DNA from: Climacteris rufus
Lineage: Eukaryota; Chordata; Aves; Passeriformes; Climacteridae
Length of the DNA stretch: 64,000 bases
Direction: 5' to 3'
Assembly: GCA_013398175.1 (NCBI GenBank)
Contig: VZRZ01006827.1
Location: 1,560,401-1,624,400, forward strand
Part shown: positions 28,213 to 42,140 of the stretch, piece by piece
How the letters are laid out: every line of letters begins with the position of its first letter
Position numbering within the stretch: position 1 is the first letter of the stretch
Made by a program: the position numbers and the translations under genes
Notes under the pieces: generated by a model
What the model was told of the DNA's origin: nothing
The model's database searches: none
The model's input: only the letters and a program-made list of their open reading frames with translations

Positions 28213-31200
28213 CCCCAGTATTAACTATCAGACAATACCAAGTACACCAATCAGAACATTTACCACATCTCAGTAAGCAAGATACCAAAAACCAGACACA
28301 GCACATATTCCAGAAATATAATTACAATTAGATTTCACCTCAGAAATAAATCTTTGAAATGGAACACACAGTTAATCTAGTTTTCTACTTTCATTACAGA
28401 GACATGCTAACAACCTTACCAAAATCTACAGTTATGTCTATATTAGCTATTACATCAGTTATTTCTACAGCTTAGTGTAATGACAATAGATCAGCGGATC
28501 AAAAGCAGTTCATCTGCATGACATTCCATTTAGAATATATGTGGGTTTGAACTTTCAGCACTGTATAGATCTTATTTATTCTATCAAACACCCCCACCAT
28601 ACAGGTTCCTCACAGCTTCCAGCAGGACACTATGCTTTTGGCATCCACCTGAAATGGAGCTTCAGATCCAGAAGGAATCTGGTTCATGTGCTCCAAAACC
28701 AGTCATTGGCAATGGATAGTAACTGCGAATGTTGATTTATTTCATATTCACATCAAGTGCTCTGAGCCAAAATGCAAATGTATACTTCACCTATTTTATT
28801 TCTGTATTCCAATTATTTGTGGAGTCACTTAAAAACTATATTCTCAGATTTACAATTTGCTATAAAAATGGAAGAAACGTGTATTTAACTTTAGAGGTAT
28901 GGACCAGTAATAACCTAGAACTAGATTATATACTACACATCTAATGCTGTATTTAAATACATATACTAAATTCTAAAACATCTGAAAATATAATATTAGA
29001 CATGAGCAAAATGCTTAAAGCACAAAGCCTAATCACTGTGCCCCTGTAGAGCTTTATACTATAACTTCAGGGCCTGGATAGATTTGTACACTGGAAATCT
29101 GTGAGAGAAAAAAGATAAGGGTGGAAAATGAATGTGCATGAGCATACATTTGCATAAATATATATAGATACACCTGCACACATAAATGGACCACAAATCC
29201 AAAGGCACTCTATTACTAGTAACAGCTTCCTCAGGCTCTGCTCAGTGTGCAATATTTCATGCAATGTTTTAAACTGCTTGAAGGAAGATTTTGGACACCC
29301 CAGCAAGAGGATAATGCAAAAACGTGGATAAAGGTCCAGATAGTTTGGTGTTGTCTGGGCTCAAAATGCTTTTTAGTATGGTATCAAGAGAGATGTATGT
29401 TTGATCAGTTATAGCAGACTCAATTTGCCAGACTATTAGAAAGCTTTTATCCATTCTGGCAATTTCTGTGGGTTTGGATTCGTCTTTAGAAACAAATTTT
29501 AGAATGCCTTTGTCTGTACATGTTATATGTCCTCTTAACATCAAATGTGTAACATGAAGGCAAAAAGTTCTGAAAAGAACATGGCAATACTAATCATCTG
29601 TCTTGGATAGAAATCAGTCATAATCACAGTATAAATCTTGGAAGAGTACAAAAGGAGATAATATGGAAACAGCACTGTTTCCAGAGGATCAGCCACCAGT
29701 GACTGAATTTACATATATCTCTTGCAGAAGACAGAGCCACCAGAATGCCTAGTTTAACTGACTGCTTAAGAAATTGACACACGAATGTAGGTCCCATCAT
29801 GTGTGGTACCATTAGGAGAAGAGTTTAATATTCTTCGATAATGGGGGAATGGTCATCTAGTCCTTTTAAAATCTTCATAACTGGAATGAAAGAAAAACTG
29901 CCACTTACAATCACACTGGAGTAATAGATAAACCAGTATTTTCTGATTTCTGTGATAATCAAAGATATGGAAGGTTTATCAGAGATAGGCTAATATTCTC
30001 ATGCTGAGGAGACCAAGAAACTTGCCCTGATTATGCTGTAGGGAACTTTCCTACTGTTGCTGATCTTAATCTACAAGTGAGAGAGAGACACAGGCCCCCA
30101 GGAAGAGTCATCTAAGTCTGATTCTCTATGGTGAAGACAATTTGGGCCCAGTGATCTCCTGAAACGTACAGAGGGCTCATTAAAACACAACCCTTTCTCA
30201 GTCAGAGCAAGGAGAATCAACCACTATTCTAAAACATGTCCACAGGCAGACTTCAGTAAAATACATAAGAACAGTATGTATGTTCATATGAGGTCAGCAC
30301 TTGGGCTTAGTTCATTCATTATGGGTCAATCCCGGCTGCTGGATTTACAACCCAGGAGCCCAAATTATCAAGTAGGAAGGAACTAACATAGACCCAAAAC
30401 TGAGCAGAGTAGGTCACGAAATAGCAGAAATTGAACTGATTTGATACAGAAATGCCATGTGCAAGACTTCTTTGATAGCATGTGTGATAAATATGTAGTG
30501 TTTCCTGTAAGTGGTGGACACATTGCAAAGATTAACAGCAATTGCATACAGTAAATTAAGCAGTTCATTAAAAACCCACGAGAAAAACATTTAGACAATC
30601 TCCCATTTTTCAGGCAGATAATAAAAAATACTTATGTTACACAGCAGCCTTGAATAGGGCTAAACAATTTCCCATGGCACAGGATTCAGCTTTAGGATTG
30701 TTTTAACCTGACTAAATCCCACAGTAAATCTTCTCTCCTACATGACTATGCAACATGGCATAAATCTACAAACTACAGATAAGGACAATTATGTGTTTCA
30801 GGATTTCAAGGAACAAACATTACCAGAGACATTTCAAAAGAGCAGATGGAATAGTGAATAACAGAATCAGTAGGTAGCTACACTGGATGCATAGGGAGAA
30901 CAGCTGGACTCAACTGTTCAAATTTGTTCTTTTGAATTTGCTTGGTTCCCACACACTTTAACCTGAATAAACATTGTTCTTAGTAGAATTGTAAATATAT
31001 ATCTGCAACTGTCTTGTTGAAAGCACTTGAAGCTATAACTGGCCCAATCTTGGATGTGGCAGCTATTTCAAGACTGTATTTGGAATTAATTACTGGTGAA
31101 GTGCATTCCAGAGGCCGTAGGGGGTCTGTTTAGTTGTTTCTGCATCATCCAAGAGAGTTGGGTATGACTATTATCAACTTTTTATTTCCTCTAATCACCC

Positions 31201-31274
31201 ACCTGCACAAATAGACTTTGGAACCGCTTCAAGCCTGCATAACCCTTGTAATACCAGGCAACTGTCTGGAAAAA

Positions 31275-31303
31275 CATCTCTCATTAAGTACTAATGAGAG
31301 ATG
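31275..31303. repeat. Perfect 12-bp inverted repeat
   Basis: Arms CATCTCTCATTA and TAATGAGAGATG are exact reverse complements separated by the five bases AGTAC. The stem could form a short hairpin on either strand. It lies deep in the inferred intron and has no neighbouring gene signal, so its role, if any, is unknown. Confidence 0.85.
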
Positions 31304-34300
31304 ATGGGTGATTTTCACCATTTCCTGAGTAACCTTTTAAGACTGCTTCTGCAAGCTGCTGATGTCTAATTGAGCATTCAAAAACAATGCTACACAGTAG
31401 CCATCTACCTTATTTTTTGTGTATAATGGCTTTTATGTTGGCTTTTCCATATTTAAAAGGTTCATAGTGAAATGATTGCACTTGTCTATGACAGACATTT
31501 CATAGATTTCTATATTTGCATTATGTCAGCATGTAGGCATCATATTTCTGGACGTTCAATGAAAAACATAGAGTGCAGTTAGAGGTGCCAAAATATTTTT
31601 GTTGCTTTTAGCCATTAATTAAAAACTGGAATGCCTAATATTCTTGTTAAAAAAAAAAAAAAAGACCCCCCGCAAAAGAATGGTATATATTGGGGATGTC
31701 TGTGCTTATTTTTAAATTAAACTTATCAGTGAGAGCTCCCTGAATGTGATCATATGCACGCCTTAATATTTCATTAGGCTTCTTCTACAACCCAAAGAAA
31801 ATAACCAAACTGTGCTGTGCAGAAAAAATATTCTACTATTACAAAGGCAATAGATGATTAGTGAATTAGGCCACACTGTCAAATTATTTCAGAAAATAAA
31901 CCACAAAAGGTGGTGAGAGTAAGTGTTCTCAAATCATTTAAATAATACTGGTGATAGCCATACGCCCCAGAGATTAAGCTCAGTGAATAAATAATTTAAG
32001 CAGTCTTGAAGATAAACCTCGCAATATACATCTATCTACAGCTGCAGTGAAAATCAGTAAATGGAAAAAACTATATTTTCATGAGCTTCAGTTCTTCTGA
32101 AGTATCAATTAATTAATAAAGCTCTTTATCAGAACACTGAGGTCAAAGTGATAAACAAAATATTTTAATGCCAAAGAGATGGAAATGAGGTTTTAAAATA
32201 TTTCAAGATCCAGTTATTGTTATTTAAAGTATCTAAATTACTTAGCAGCTTCAGAGAGATTCAAATAGTTCAACTCACACCCTGAAAACTTACATTTTTA
32301 TATTTAATGTATATTTACAATAAAAGAAGTATCTTGTTAATATATATTGCATATTGTATCCAGTGTGACAGTTATACTCATTAAGCATAAAGAATTTGTT
32401 CAATAGATAGAATACACTACTAACACACAGGCAGAATTCAGGGAATCTTCAAAGTCTTTGCTGTTCAATTTGAAAGACATCTGTACCAGACTGGATCACC
32501 TATACAGTCCTATATGTTGCTCTGATAATGTCCAAATGACTTGAGAAAGATAAAGAAAGTACTGTGGATAATTTTGGAATAACATAATCCTGTTTCCAAC
32601 TGTTAAAATCTCATTTGTGGCACTACAGCATTAGAGTTTCTAATAACGCAAAACAAAAAAAACCTGGATTGCATGTTTTAATTTCCAAATTATGCTTTCT
32701 TATAATTAATATGCTAAGACATTTTTGTCATATTTTATATATTTTATTTTTACATAGATTTTTCTTCTGAAAAATACTAAAATTCTACCCTTTTTACTAA
32801 TATGCCTGCTATAATTTGTTTCCTATCTCCTGCAATTTAGATGAAATTATATATTATAACAGTATTATATATTTAGACATTATTAATCTTACCTTCTGAC
32901 TGACAAAGGAGGATTTACATAACTTCTGCTCCAAGCATTTAGAATCTTCTTGACACCTCAGCATATTTAATTTTGCTACTGTCACTGTTTGCTCTTCTTA
33001 TTTTGGTTTTAGGTTCTCCAAGATCCACATGCTATCTTTGCAGATTTCTTAACACTCTTTCCATTAAGTATTCCCACTAATACAACCTACTACATTGCTT
33101 ATATGGACCACAGATATGTAGTTTGGATAGACCCTTAGAATTTTTAGAGAGCTGCAATTAACTATATAAAGGAATTATAAAGTTAGCACAAAACTTTGTA
33201 TATATTGAAGAGGTATGCTATTTGTATTTGCTGTTGATAGCAAATGAATAAATCTCAATTTCAAGACAATGCAGCTTTGGCCCATTTGTTTGATATAGAG
33301 CCAAATCATTCAGACAAGGAGTATACCATCAGAGTGGAGCAGAAGCAAAGAAGGATTACAATTAAGTGAAAGTATGGGGTGTTGGCAAGTTTTATGGAGA
33401 AAAATACGGCTTAAAACTTTTCAAGTTTCTTTAACTTCAAGTTCTTAAAATATAACGAAGAATTACAATTAAATCACGCTGGAGTACAGGTAAGAATTTT
33501 ACTAAAACAAAAGACAAAATTCACACAAGTTCTATCACTCTTACTGCCAGAACTCCTAACCACTATCAACTTCCTACTGCAAATGCCACTATTCCATTAG
33601 AATACACTTTCATTAAATTGATCAATAGTAAATCCTTGTTGCAGTTATAACAGACTGGATGAGAAACACTCTGAAAGGCAACTTATATAATTGATTAGGA
33701 AAAAGGTTTTTTTTCAAAATGTACTTACACAATATTCACAGAAAGTTCTGATATCTTTTCACCATAATGTAAGACATAAATAGATGTAAAAATAATGGAA
33801 ATGCTCTTGGATAAAAATTTAGTTTCAATCCCAGTACTAGTAGGAAAATGGTTTTAATTGTACTGCACTATTTATTATGTACCTTCCATCATGGAGGGAA
33901 TGATTTCTGAAAGAAAAAGGACATGGAGTGAACTGGAGCTGAACTAGACTGCAAAGAGTATTCTTGCTAACAGCTGCTTTTAATATGACCATCCAGTACA
34001 GCTATGACTACATACAATGATATACTGTATTACAGAAAGAATACACCCTGCTCTGGAGACACAAAATATGAAATGGTCCTTCCAAAAACTTCCTTTCTGA
34101 CAACAATAAAGCAACTGAGTATGAAAATATTCTTTCATATGGGTTCTTCCAAATCTGCAGTACTTGAAGGCATATCAGTAAAAAAAGGAAAAGAGTAGTT
34201 TGATATCCTATCACAGCAGCAAATTAAACTGTTATTAGATGCTATTAAAGATATCCTGCATCTGTTTGTGGATTGGCAATACAAACCCATTCCCACTCTA

Positions 34301-35247
34301 TTTTGATACATAGCGAAATTCTACATCTCTTGCACACTTCAAGTTTTCTTTTGAGGTGGCACAGAAAGAAAATGGTATAAAAAGAACAAAAATCAAATCT
34401 CTGTAAAGTAACAGAAGCAAACTTTTTGGCAGCAAGTTATGTGTTGCCATCAGGACTACCAGATGAAAAAGAGAGACAGAAGCAGACAAAATGGAAGCAA
34501 ATGAGTGGTTTTTATCTAACTTAAAATAGAACAGGAGGGAATTTTTTTTTCCACAAAATGCAACACTGATTACCTTCACTAGGAATCAATGTTTTTCTAT
34601 TTTTTAGTAATTTCTGACACTGAATAAAACAAATAAATCTGTTCATTGTGTACAAATTGATTTATTTTAGCAATTGCTTAATATTTTCACAAATATTTTG
34701 ATTTTAACAAAATTTAGCAAGCTATGCCAAGATTTATGCTTTCCAAATGTACTTAAGTTAATAGAGAAGTTTATTAAAAATGCATAAAACATATAATTCT
34801 CATTAAAAAGAGTTCCCAGTGGAACACAGGTAAAGTTATTAAGGTATTAAATACAATCTCTTAATTCTTTTCAAAAAACTATCAGGTTTGAGTTGTTACT
34901 GGAGAAGTAAAGACAGTAGAAATAGGAGATTTCTTTTTTAATAGTGAAAGATAGTATTTCAGATCTGATTCAGGCCAATTCTGAAATAAAATTATTAGTG
35001 TGGCTATTCAGTTGATTGTATGATATAAGCTAAAATTATATCCCAATTTTGACAGTCAGTCACCAAAATAAATTCTCCTATAGACTGTCAGTCAGAAGAA
35101 CCAGAAAAGCTTTTTTAGTTTGTTTGGTGGTAAGTGAAGGGGAAAGTTACTGCTGTGCTAGGGTTACTAGAACTGTAGAAAAGAGAGCAAAGTTACCAAT
35201 TCCGTTCATATTAAAGCCACTGAGTTTTCACAACAGGATTTGAAAAA

Positions 35248-35268
35248 GCCACACAGTAACTGTGTGGC
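35248..35268. repeat. Perfect palindrome with 10-bp arms
   Basis: Arms GCCACACAGT and ACTGTGTGGC surround a single A. Such near-perfect dyads can be dimeric protein-binding sites or cruciform-prone DNA. Here it stands alone in intronic sequence, so function is not established. Confidence 0.85.
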
Positions 35269-38200
35269 AGCAGATGACTCTTAAAGAGAAGAAATTATGG
35301 AGAGCTGGGAAGGGTAGAAGGCAGTTATGATCCAAGGACTCAGCATCTGCCTGTTAGCAGTGCTACTCAACCATGGTGAAACTTTTGAAAAATGATTTCC
35401 ACCATATAAAAATAGATCAATCCAAACTACATTGTTGTTGAAATATATAATTTTCAGGCTATTTTAATCAGAAATACTTCTCTGAGCAGGATGGAAGTGT
35501 GTTTGCAAGAAAGACTAGGAAGGAAAAACAAGACTGCAGGGCAGCTATCTCACAAAGCTGATTCTCCCACAAAGTGCATGGATCCTGCTGGAGCGCAACC
35601 TTATTCTGACACAGCAGGGCAGGGACTGAGTTAATATTTCTTGGTCTGGCATGAAGCTGGGATGTACCCAGCATTGAACAGAATTCTCACATACTGTGAT
35701 ACAGATATAGTCACTCATAATATAGCCTGGTACTTAGGGTTCTCAAACTGATCTTCCACTTCCCTGATACATGACACAGAAATATAAGCGAATGCCCAAG
35801 TCATCAAATCTAATACCTAAATTAAAGGCAATTACATAACAAAAACTGTGCTACAAGGCATGTGTAAGCCACACATCTATTCATCATCTATAGCAAGTCA
35901 CAAAACACTCCCTAAGAAACTGTATTAAACTTGCAAAAAAAAAATCAAAAAATATCAAAAATATATTAAAAAAAAATCCAAAAAGCCAGAAAAACTACAC
36001 AAGGAGCAGGAGAGATCAGGAACATTGTTAATGTCCTAACTTTTGGCAACAGCTGAGAATATCTAGAGAACCCTAAGACATGTATATTGCAGTATCTATC
36101 CATTAATCATTCAGAGCTGAGCAGCTTTATCATCTGAAATTGAGAGACCAAGCAGTGGAGAAATTAAACTTCCACAAAAGACAGTGAGTTCTTTGTGTGG
36201 TTCAAGACACAAAAGCTTATCCATATAGCATTTCCAGTGTTTCTGAAAACCATTTTAGCTTTTTTTATAGTACTTGAACTTTATTTCAATATAGACGTAA
36301 CTCCAGTGAAGCACTAACTCTTGAGCACTAGATCTCTCAAACTGTAGGACTCAGTTTCATCTTAATCCAAAATATCACAATATGCAAAGTCTTCAATATA
36401 ATACGAAGTTAAGACAAGTGGTTTTTCCCAACTTCCACTATGGAGTAAGATTCAAAATGAAAAGCATTGCAGAAAATTAAATTTAAGGTTGATAGAAAAT
36501 TCACAGGCACATCAGGAGACACATAATATTAATTAAATGCCTATTAAGATCTCCATGCAGTGCTATACCCATTTCAAGCTTTATATTCCTCTAGAATGTA
36601 CCAGATGCATGTAAACTGTAAACAAATTAACAGTAAGATGAAGTTTTACTATTACTCTTAATATTAGCAATCCAATGAGTTTTATAGAAGTATTATTTCT
36701 CATACATCTACTAAATTACTGCCACTCATAATAAAAGGCACTATCACTTACATCTGCTAAATTATCAAACAATCTCAGCAGCACTCTGAGTATACTCAGA
36801 AGGATTACTTACTTGAATGGAATATGTTCTATATGGTCTGTATATATTTCAGCCCTAACTTAAAAGTACTTGCAAAGGATTATTGTAACTAATAGACATT
36901 TAACAAAGAAAAGCTCAAATTCTGCTACATAATATTCGCATGTGGGCTTTAAAATGCAAAATACCTGAAAATAATTATGTTCCTTTGAATTATTGTTTTG
37001 ATTTGAAAGAGGGTTTTTGTCTGACAGCATGCAGTCAAGTGTGTAATGAGATCATTCTAGACAGTAATCACACCAGGATGGATGAAACTGAGTGTTGGTC
37101 AGAATGCATGTACTTTGATGAACACTCATTTGCAAAAATTGCCCAAAACTCATGTGAGGGCTGAATTTTTTCAACTGCATTTTAATGAATAACAATAAAA
37201 CCCAATGAAACATCAGAAAAATGTTTAACATATGTCAAGAAGCAGCCTTTTTCTCTCATTTTGCAAAAAAAAAAATGAAAGCTAGTCCTTTGGAAAATGA
37301 AATTACTTTAACAATGTAAACACACTTACTGGAATATAGCAGATAGGTGGAGACCTGCATGTATAGTGATAATGAACTGGTCATGTGCTATCAGTCATAC
37401 CCATGTGTTTTAACTTCAAATATGACAGAGTGTTTTTAAGAAAAACATTTTATTCTTCAGGATATTATCAGAGATGTTATCCAGGGGAGCATATGATGGG
37501 GAGTAATTATCTTAATTCTACACTAAAAACCTTTTAGAGGGATTATAAGGTTTTAAAGTACATTACAGCTGCAATATGTAAGAATTGACATGACTTGTGC
37601 AACCTCAATTCAATCTCCTGTGCACATGCATTCTGAAGAAGACTTTATGATTATAATGTTGTTTCTCCACATGAACTCTGCTGCATCAAGGACATAAAAA
37701 AATGGGGGAAAATAGACAATGGAACAAATGAAATTATGGCACATTACTCTAGAAACGTGGCAGGAGCAAAAATATTATAAACTGAGAGATGTGAAATATT
37801 TCCCCTAAATATCAAACAGAAACTCACATGAAAATATCCAAAGGGAATGTGAAATGAGTGTTACCATATCTAGAAATTTTCAATCAACAGATCTGCCTAA
37901 TTTGTATCTAACAATTTAAAAAGATCTGGCAAGAATTTATCTCAACAAATGGCGCTGTTTCTTAATAGCACTTGGCATATTGATAAAAGGAAGCTAATGG
38001 AGGAACCTTGGTCATTATAGGCTTTCAGCTTGAGATCAAGAATAATGGAATAGCTGATATGGTGATATGGATCACCATTAATAATAAATGCAAAGTACAT
38101 AGGTCATGCAAATCAGCACTGCTTCAGAAAAACTGCATCTTATTATTTAACGTGGGGGTTTTTTTTTAATAAAATGCTGTTTGTTTAATACAAGCAAATA

Positions 38201-38627
38201 GACTTACTTTGGTATTCTCTTTTCTAATACATTTGAATTAATAAATTTTAATCAAGTGGTCTATATTTTCAATGGAGGAAATTAAAAAAAAATAATACCA
38301 ATTTGTTCCAGATACACGTACATGAGAAGTATGCACTACCCAAAAGGAAAAGTAGGTAACAGTAGGTACCATCTTTATCCTAGAAATACCACTGTGGGTA
38401 GGAGGAATGTCAAAAAGTCTACATAAACCTCATTCTTTTAATGCTCTTTGTTTGGATTCTGAAAGATGCCAGTTAAATGGGCAAGAATCAGCCAAGAAAG
38501 CACATTAGAAACAGCAAACACTGAATGCTTCTGGTTGTTCCACTATCTACTTCTCAGTTTGTGACACTGAAGTTTCACTTTAGCTCTTCAGGATAAATTC
38601 TGATTTTGTCAAAAGTCAAGAAATTAA

Positions 38628-38703
38628 ACAAAAAAAACCAAACCAAACCAAACAAAAAAAAAAAACCAAAAAAACACAAAACCAACCCAACATCAACAAA
38701 AAA
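38628..38703. repeat. A-rich low-complexity tract with AACC units
   Basis: The tract is made of A runs interrupted by CC, with three consecutive CCAAA units near 38638-38652 and a 12-base A run after them. It is simple-sequence DNA without coding potential. Confidence 0.9.
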
Positions 38704-41514
38704 GACAAAATTTTTTTATTCCCAACACAGCAAAGAATCAATTTTTAACACAGTGCTTTGCAGTTAGACTCTGCCACTCACATGATGACAAAATTAGAGG
38801 ACTTCAATTTTCTAGTTAATAACAAAATAATTTTATTATAACAGAAGTTTGTCTAAATACAAACTTTCTCTGTTTAAAATAGAACAACTAAGGGAACAGC
38901 TGTGTTAGGGGAACCCATATGTTTATCTCAGGCTGCCCAGGACTGCTTAGAAGGGAAACCAATGGATGAACTGCTATTGAATTTTTTTATCATTCATTTT
39001 CTCTCATCTCTTAATATGTTCTGTTAATACATTTGTAATTAGAGGCAAATCCTAATGAAAATGGTGCTTATTTAGCACAACAAAAGCTTTTTTTTTTCCT
39101 CTCCCTTTGTAACTTCTAACAAGAAAACCAGTTCCCATGTTGTACAAGAAATTGAAAAAATAAAGCACAGATACATTTTCTTCTTTAAACATCAGCTAGG
39201 GGATATATGCACTGTGGGTACATCTGCTGACAGCAGATACAGACTTGTCAAGAAAGAATATGGACCAGTACCTGTCTACATAAAGTGTATACAGATCACC
39301 TGGACCTGTTCCTCGGGTAATACCAGAATCCTGCCACACCTGGACAACCTAGAAACAAACTGTAGAAAAAATAGTAAGGTTGTCTCGTTCACCTCCTGAA
39401 TACTACCCGAATATAGCTAGAGTGGGCAACAGCTTTAACATGTAACAACGTGATCAGAGGGAGGTAGCTAACAGGGCAGAAGTCAGAGTTGCATACCTCA
39501 CTGACCCAACTACAGCCACTTCCAACTACAGCAGTGTAGTAGATAATTTAAGAGGCATCTTCTCCTGATTTCAGACAAAATCAGAAGAAAAGGGAAATAG
39601 CCTCACAGATAGTACCTCATTTTTCATCTTATAATACAAGAGACATTTTTCCTCATCTCATATCCGTACTTAATTGACTAATTCCTAATTCTAACGAGGA
39701 CCCTTCTTTTGGAAGATGATGCATACAGGGAAAATCTAACCCAACTGAAATCAATAGCAAAACATATCCTAACATTTATGACATTAGGAATACACGTCAG
39801 CCTCTGAAACAAAGATCACTGAAGACCTACTCATCAAGATCAGCAGGTTAAGAACACCTGTCAACAAAATAGTAACCACATGGGACCACAGATGAACTGT
39901 GCTCCTCTAAGATATACAGTATTTAAAAAGTCATTAGAAATGATCCTAATTATATCGTATCAGAAATAGAAAAAATAGGTATGAAAATATCTTTATCATG
40001 AAAAGTCACACAAGTATCCTGTATTTTGGGGATTTGTACTTTGAGAAAACAAAAATAACTATAAAATACCAGAAAATAGTTTGAAAATGAAAAGAAATTA
40101 TAAAATTGTAATTTCTGTTATAGGAACAACTACAGCAACAAATGCTCTAGGCATACATTTCAGAAATCTCTAGTTTTGAAGGGTGCTTAAACAAAGTACG
40201 AGCTTTGTATTGAAGAAAAAATCCAGCAAAATTCAAGATGGAAGAGCTATTGTGCATTTCATTCTTCCATCAGCACTCTCTTGATTTTTATTAAAATGTC
40301 ACATGAAATTTAAAAATCTTAACTGTAAACATATGTTAATGTATCAGACTAAATAACTTTGATAAGAAGTGTACACTCTATACTGTGGCAGTCAGAATGA
40401 CAAATACAAAATGTGTCATCACTGAAACTCAGTCAGGAGAAGATCAGTTCAGTTTCTGGTACAGTGTTCTGGCAAAGATGTGTATCTTGAAGCTCTGAAT
40501 GTGAACCCTACAACTTTGTAAATTAACCTGTTAAACAAGTAAATTAGTAAATTGATACATTCTGTACCATAGCCAAATTATCTCCATATGGCTCAAACAC
40601 AGATCAGAGGAAGGAAAAGAACAGCAGAGAAAAATTATGTCACCCCTATATTTCACTATTAATAAGTTATTGACTAAAAATTCAGCTGAAAATTGTTTGA
40701 TAATTTTCAATCTTCACTTTAATTTCACTAAAAAGCACATAAACAGCAAAAATCAAAAAAGAATATTTTCATTTGGACTAAATATAATATTCAATTGAAA
40801 AAAGGTATCTGTTTTCCAGTTCAACCACTTCAATTCTTCTTATAAATTATAACCCAGATGTGCTTTCTGAAAAGTTGATGGAGAACTCCAGCTTAGCCAA
40901 AGACAGAATGTTAGGGTACCTCTGTCTTGACTGCAGTTGGCTATGGATACTCTGAAGCTGGAAATGAGAAGCTTCTTAATCACTAGCATAGAAACCAGTT
41001 GTTCTAATATAGACGTCTATGCAGAGTAACAGGCACAAAACCCCAGCTATTTTTAAGACATATTTTGAGTGGTTTGTTAAAGGAACTACACTAAGGCTAG
41101 AATCTAACTTTTCTCCCTTTATGAGGAGCATTCTCATGTCAGGGCACTGTGAGACTCTTTTGCTCAGTCTTTTCAGGGCCAGTGATACTTATTCATACTG
41201 AGAATTGGGAAACTTTGGTTAATAATGGGATCATTTCTCTAAGGCAAAAAATTACTTAGAGCAGAAATCACTTGCTGCCTAAGAAAGTGCTCTGCTATTA
41301 GGCTGTTATGGAAACACAACTCTCTTTTGTCAGTGAACTACTCCAACAAATGGATGCACGGCTCATGTTACAATACACACCTGCGTGTTCTGTATGGACA
41401 AGCTCTGAGCGGCTCTTCACTTCTCACTCAACACAGAGATGAATTATACTCTTTGGAGATACTGTCCCCTTAAGTAATAGACAGAACAATACGGGAAATT
41501 TGAGTATCACTCAT

Positions 41515-41662
41515 ATCACCACAGAATACTCTGACAATAATTCCTTGGAAGGGACGCACAAGAATATCACAGTCCTGGTCTTGCACAAGACAGCACCAAG
41601 AATCACACCATGTGCCTGAGTGTTGTCCAAACACTCTGGCAGGACTGGTGCTGTGATGTCAT
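41515..41662 (-). mobile_element. CR1 LINE 3'-end fragment
   Basis: The plus strand carries TTCCTTGGAAGGGACGCACA, a CACAGTCCTGGTCTTGCACA block, AGACAGCACCAAGAATCACA, CCATGTGCCTGAGTGTTGTC and CAAACACTCTGGCAGGACTG, then GGTGCTGTGA. These match, in order, the antisense face of an avian CR1 3' region. It is truncated at about GGTGCTGTGA, and unrelated GC-richer sequence follows directly. Confidence 0.88.
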
Positions 41663-42140
41663 GTCAGGTCCTGAAGCACAAGAAAGCTTTAATGGCCCTG
41701 ACCAGCATTCTGAGGTTCTCCACATCCTGCTTCCTGCAGACACCATTTCCGTTCAGTCTGGGGCCTTTAGCTCCTGCATGAGCTATGCTGACAGAGTGTC
41801 TGTTTTGTACTGAGGCCTGTGCTCTGTGCATCCAGACCTCCCCTCATGGGTGACCAGGTCTTGCCATCATGAACCTTCCTGGCCATGACCAAACCTAATC
41901 CTGACCTGCATATTAACTTTCTAGCTTGAATTTAGACCTACCTTCTTAGCACAAACTTGTTGGATGATCAGCTCTTGGCTGAGGCTGACCATGATCTCTA
42001 GGTCCACCCTGACCATGAGTGATGAGATAGGGCTCTGACTAGTGAGGCTCCTGCCCTTTCAGTCACGGTAGTGTCCTCCACTCCTGCCGCCCCACCCTGC
42101 AAGGGGGAGCTGGACCTTGCTGCTCCTTGACACATCAGAC
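41663..42140. other. GC-richer block with recurrent TGACC motifs
   Basis: This roughly 480-base stretch is clearly richer in G and C than its surroundings. It repeats CCTGACC, TGACCATGA and related words irregularly at about 41698, 41884, 41900, 41988 and 42007, and ends near a CCGCCCCACCCTGC run. It abuts the CR1 fragment on its left. No splice-supported reading frame is visible. It may be the remains of a degenerate tandem array or of another mobile element; I cannot name it. Confidence 0.45.

Noticed and set aside
32889..32945. Minus-strand donor CAGAAG|GTAAGA with a short open stretch
   Set aside because: No pyrimidine tract precedes any usable acceptor, and longer versions contain in-frame stops.
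37327..37351. Possible 25-base minus-strand microexon before GTAAGTGTG
   Set aside because: Its length is not a multiple of three, so inserting it between exons A and B would break their matched phase; its acceptor tract is mediocre.
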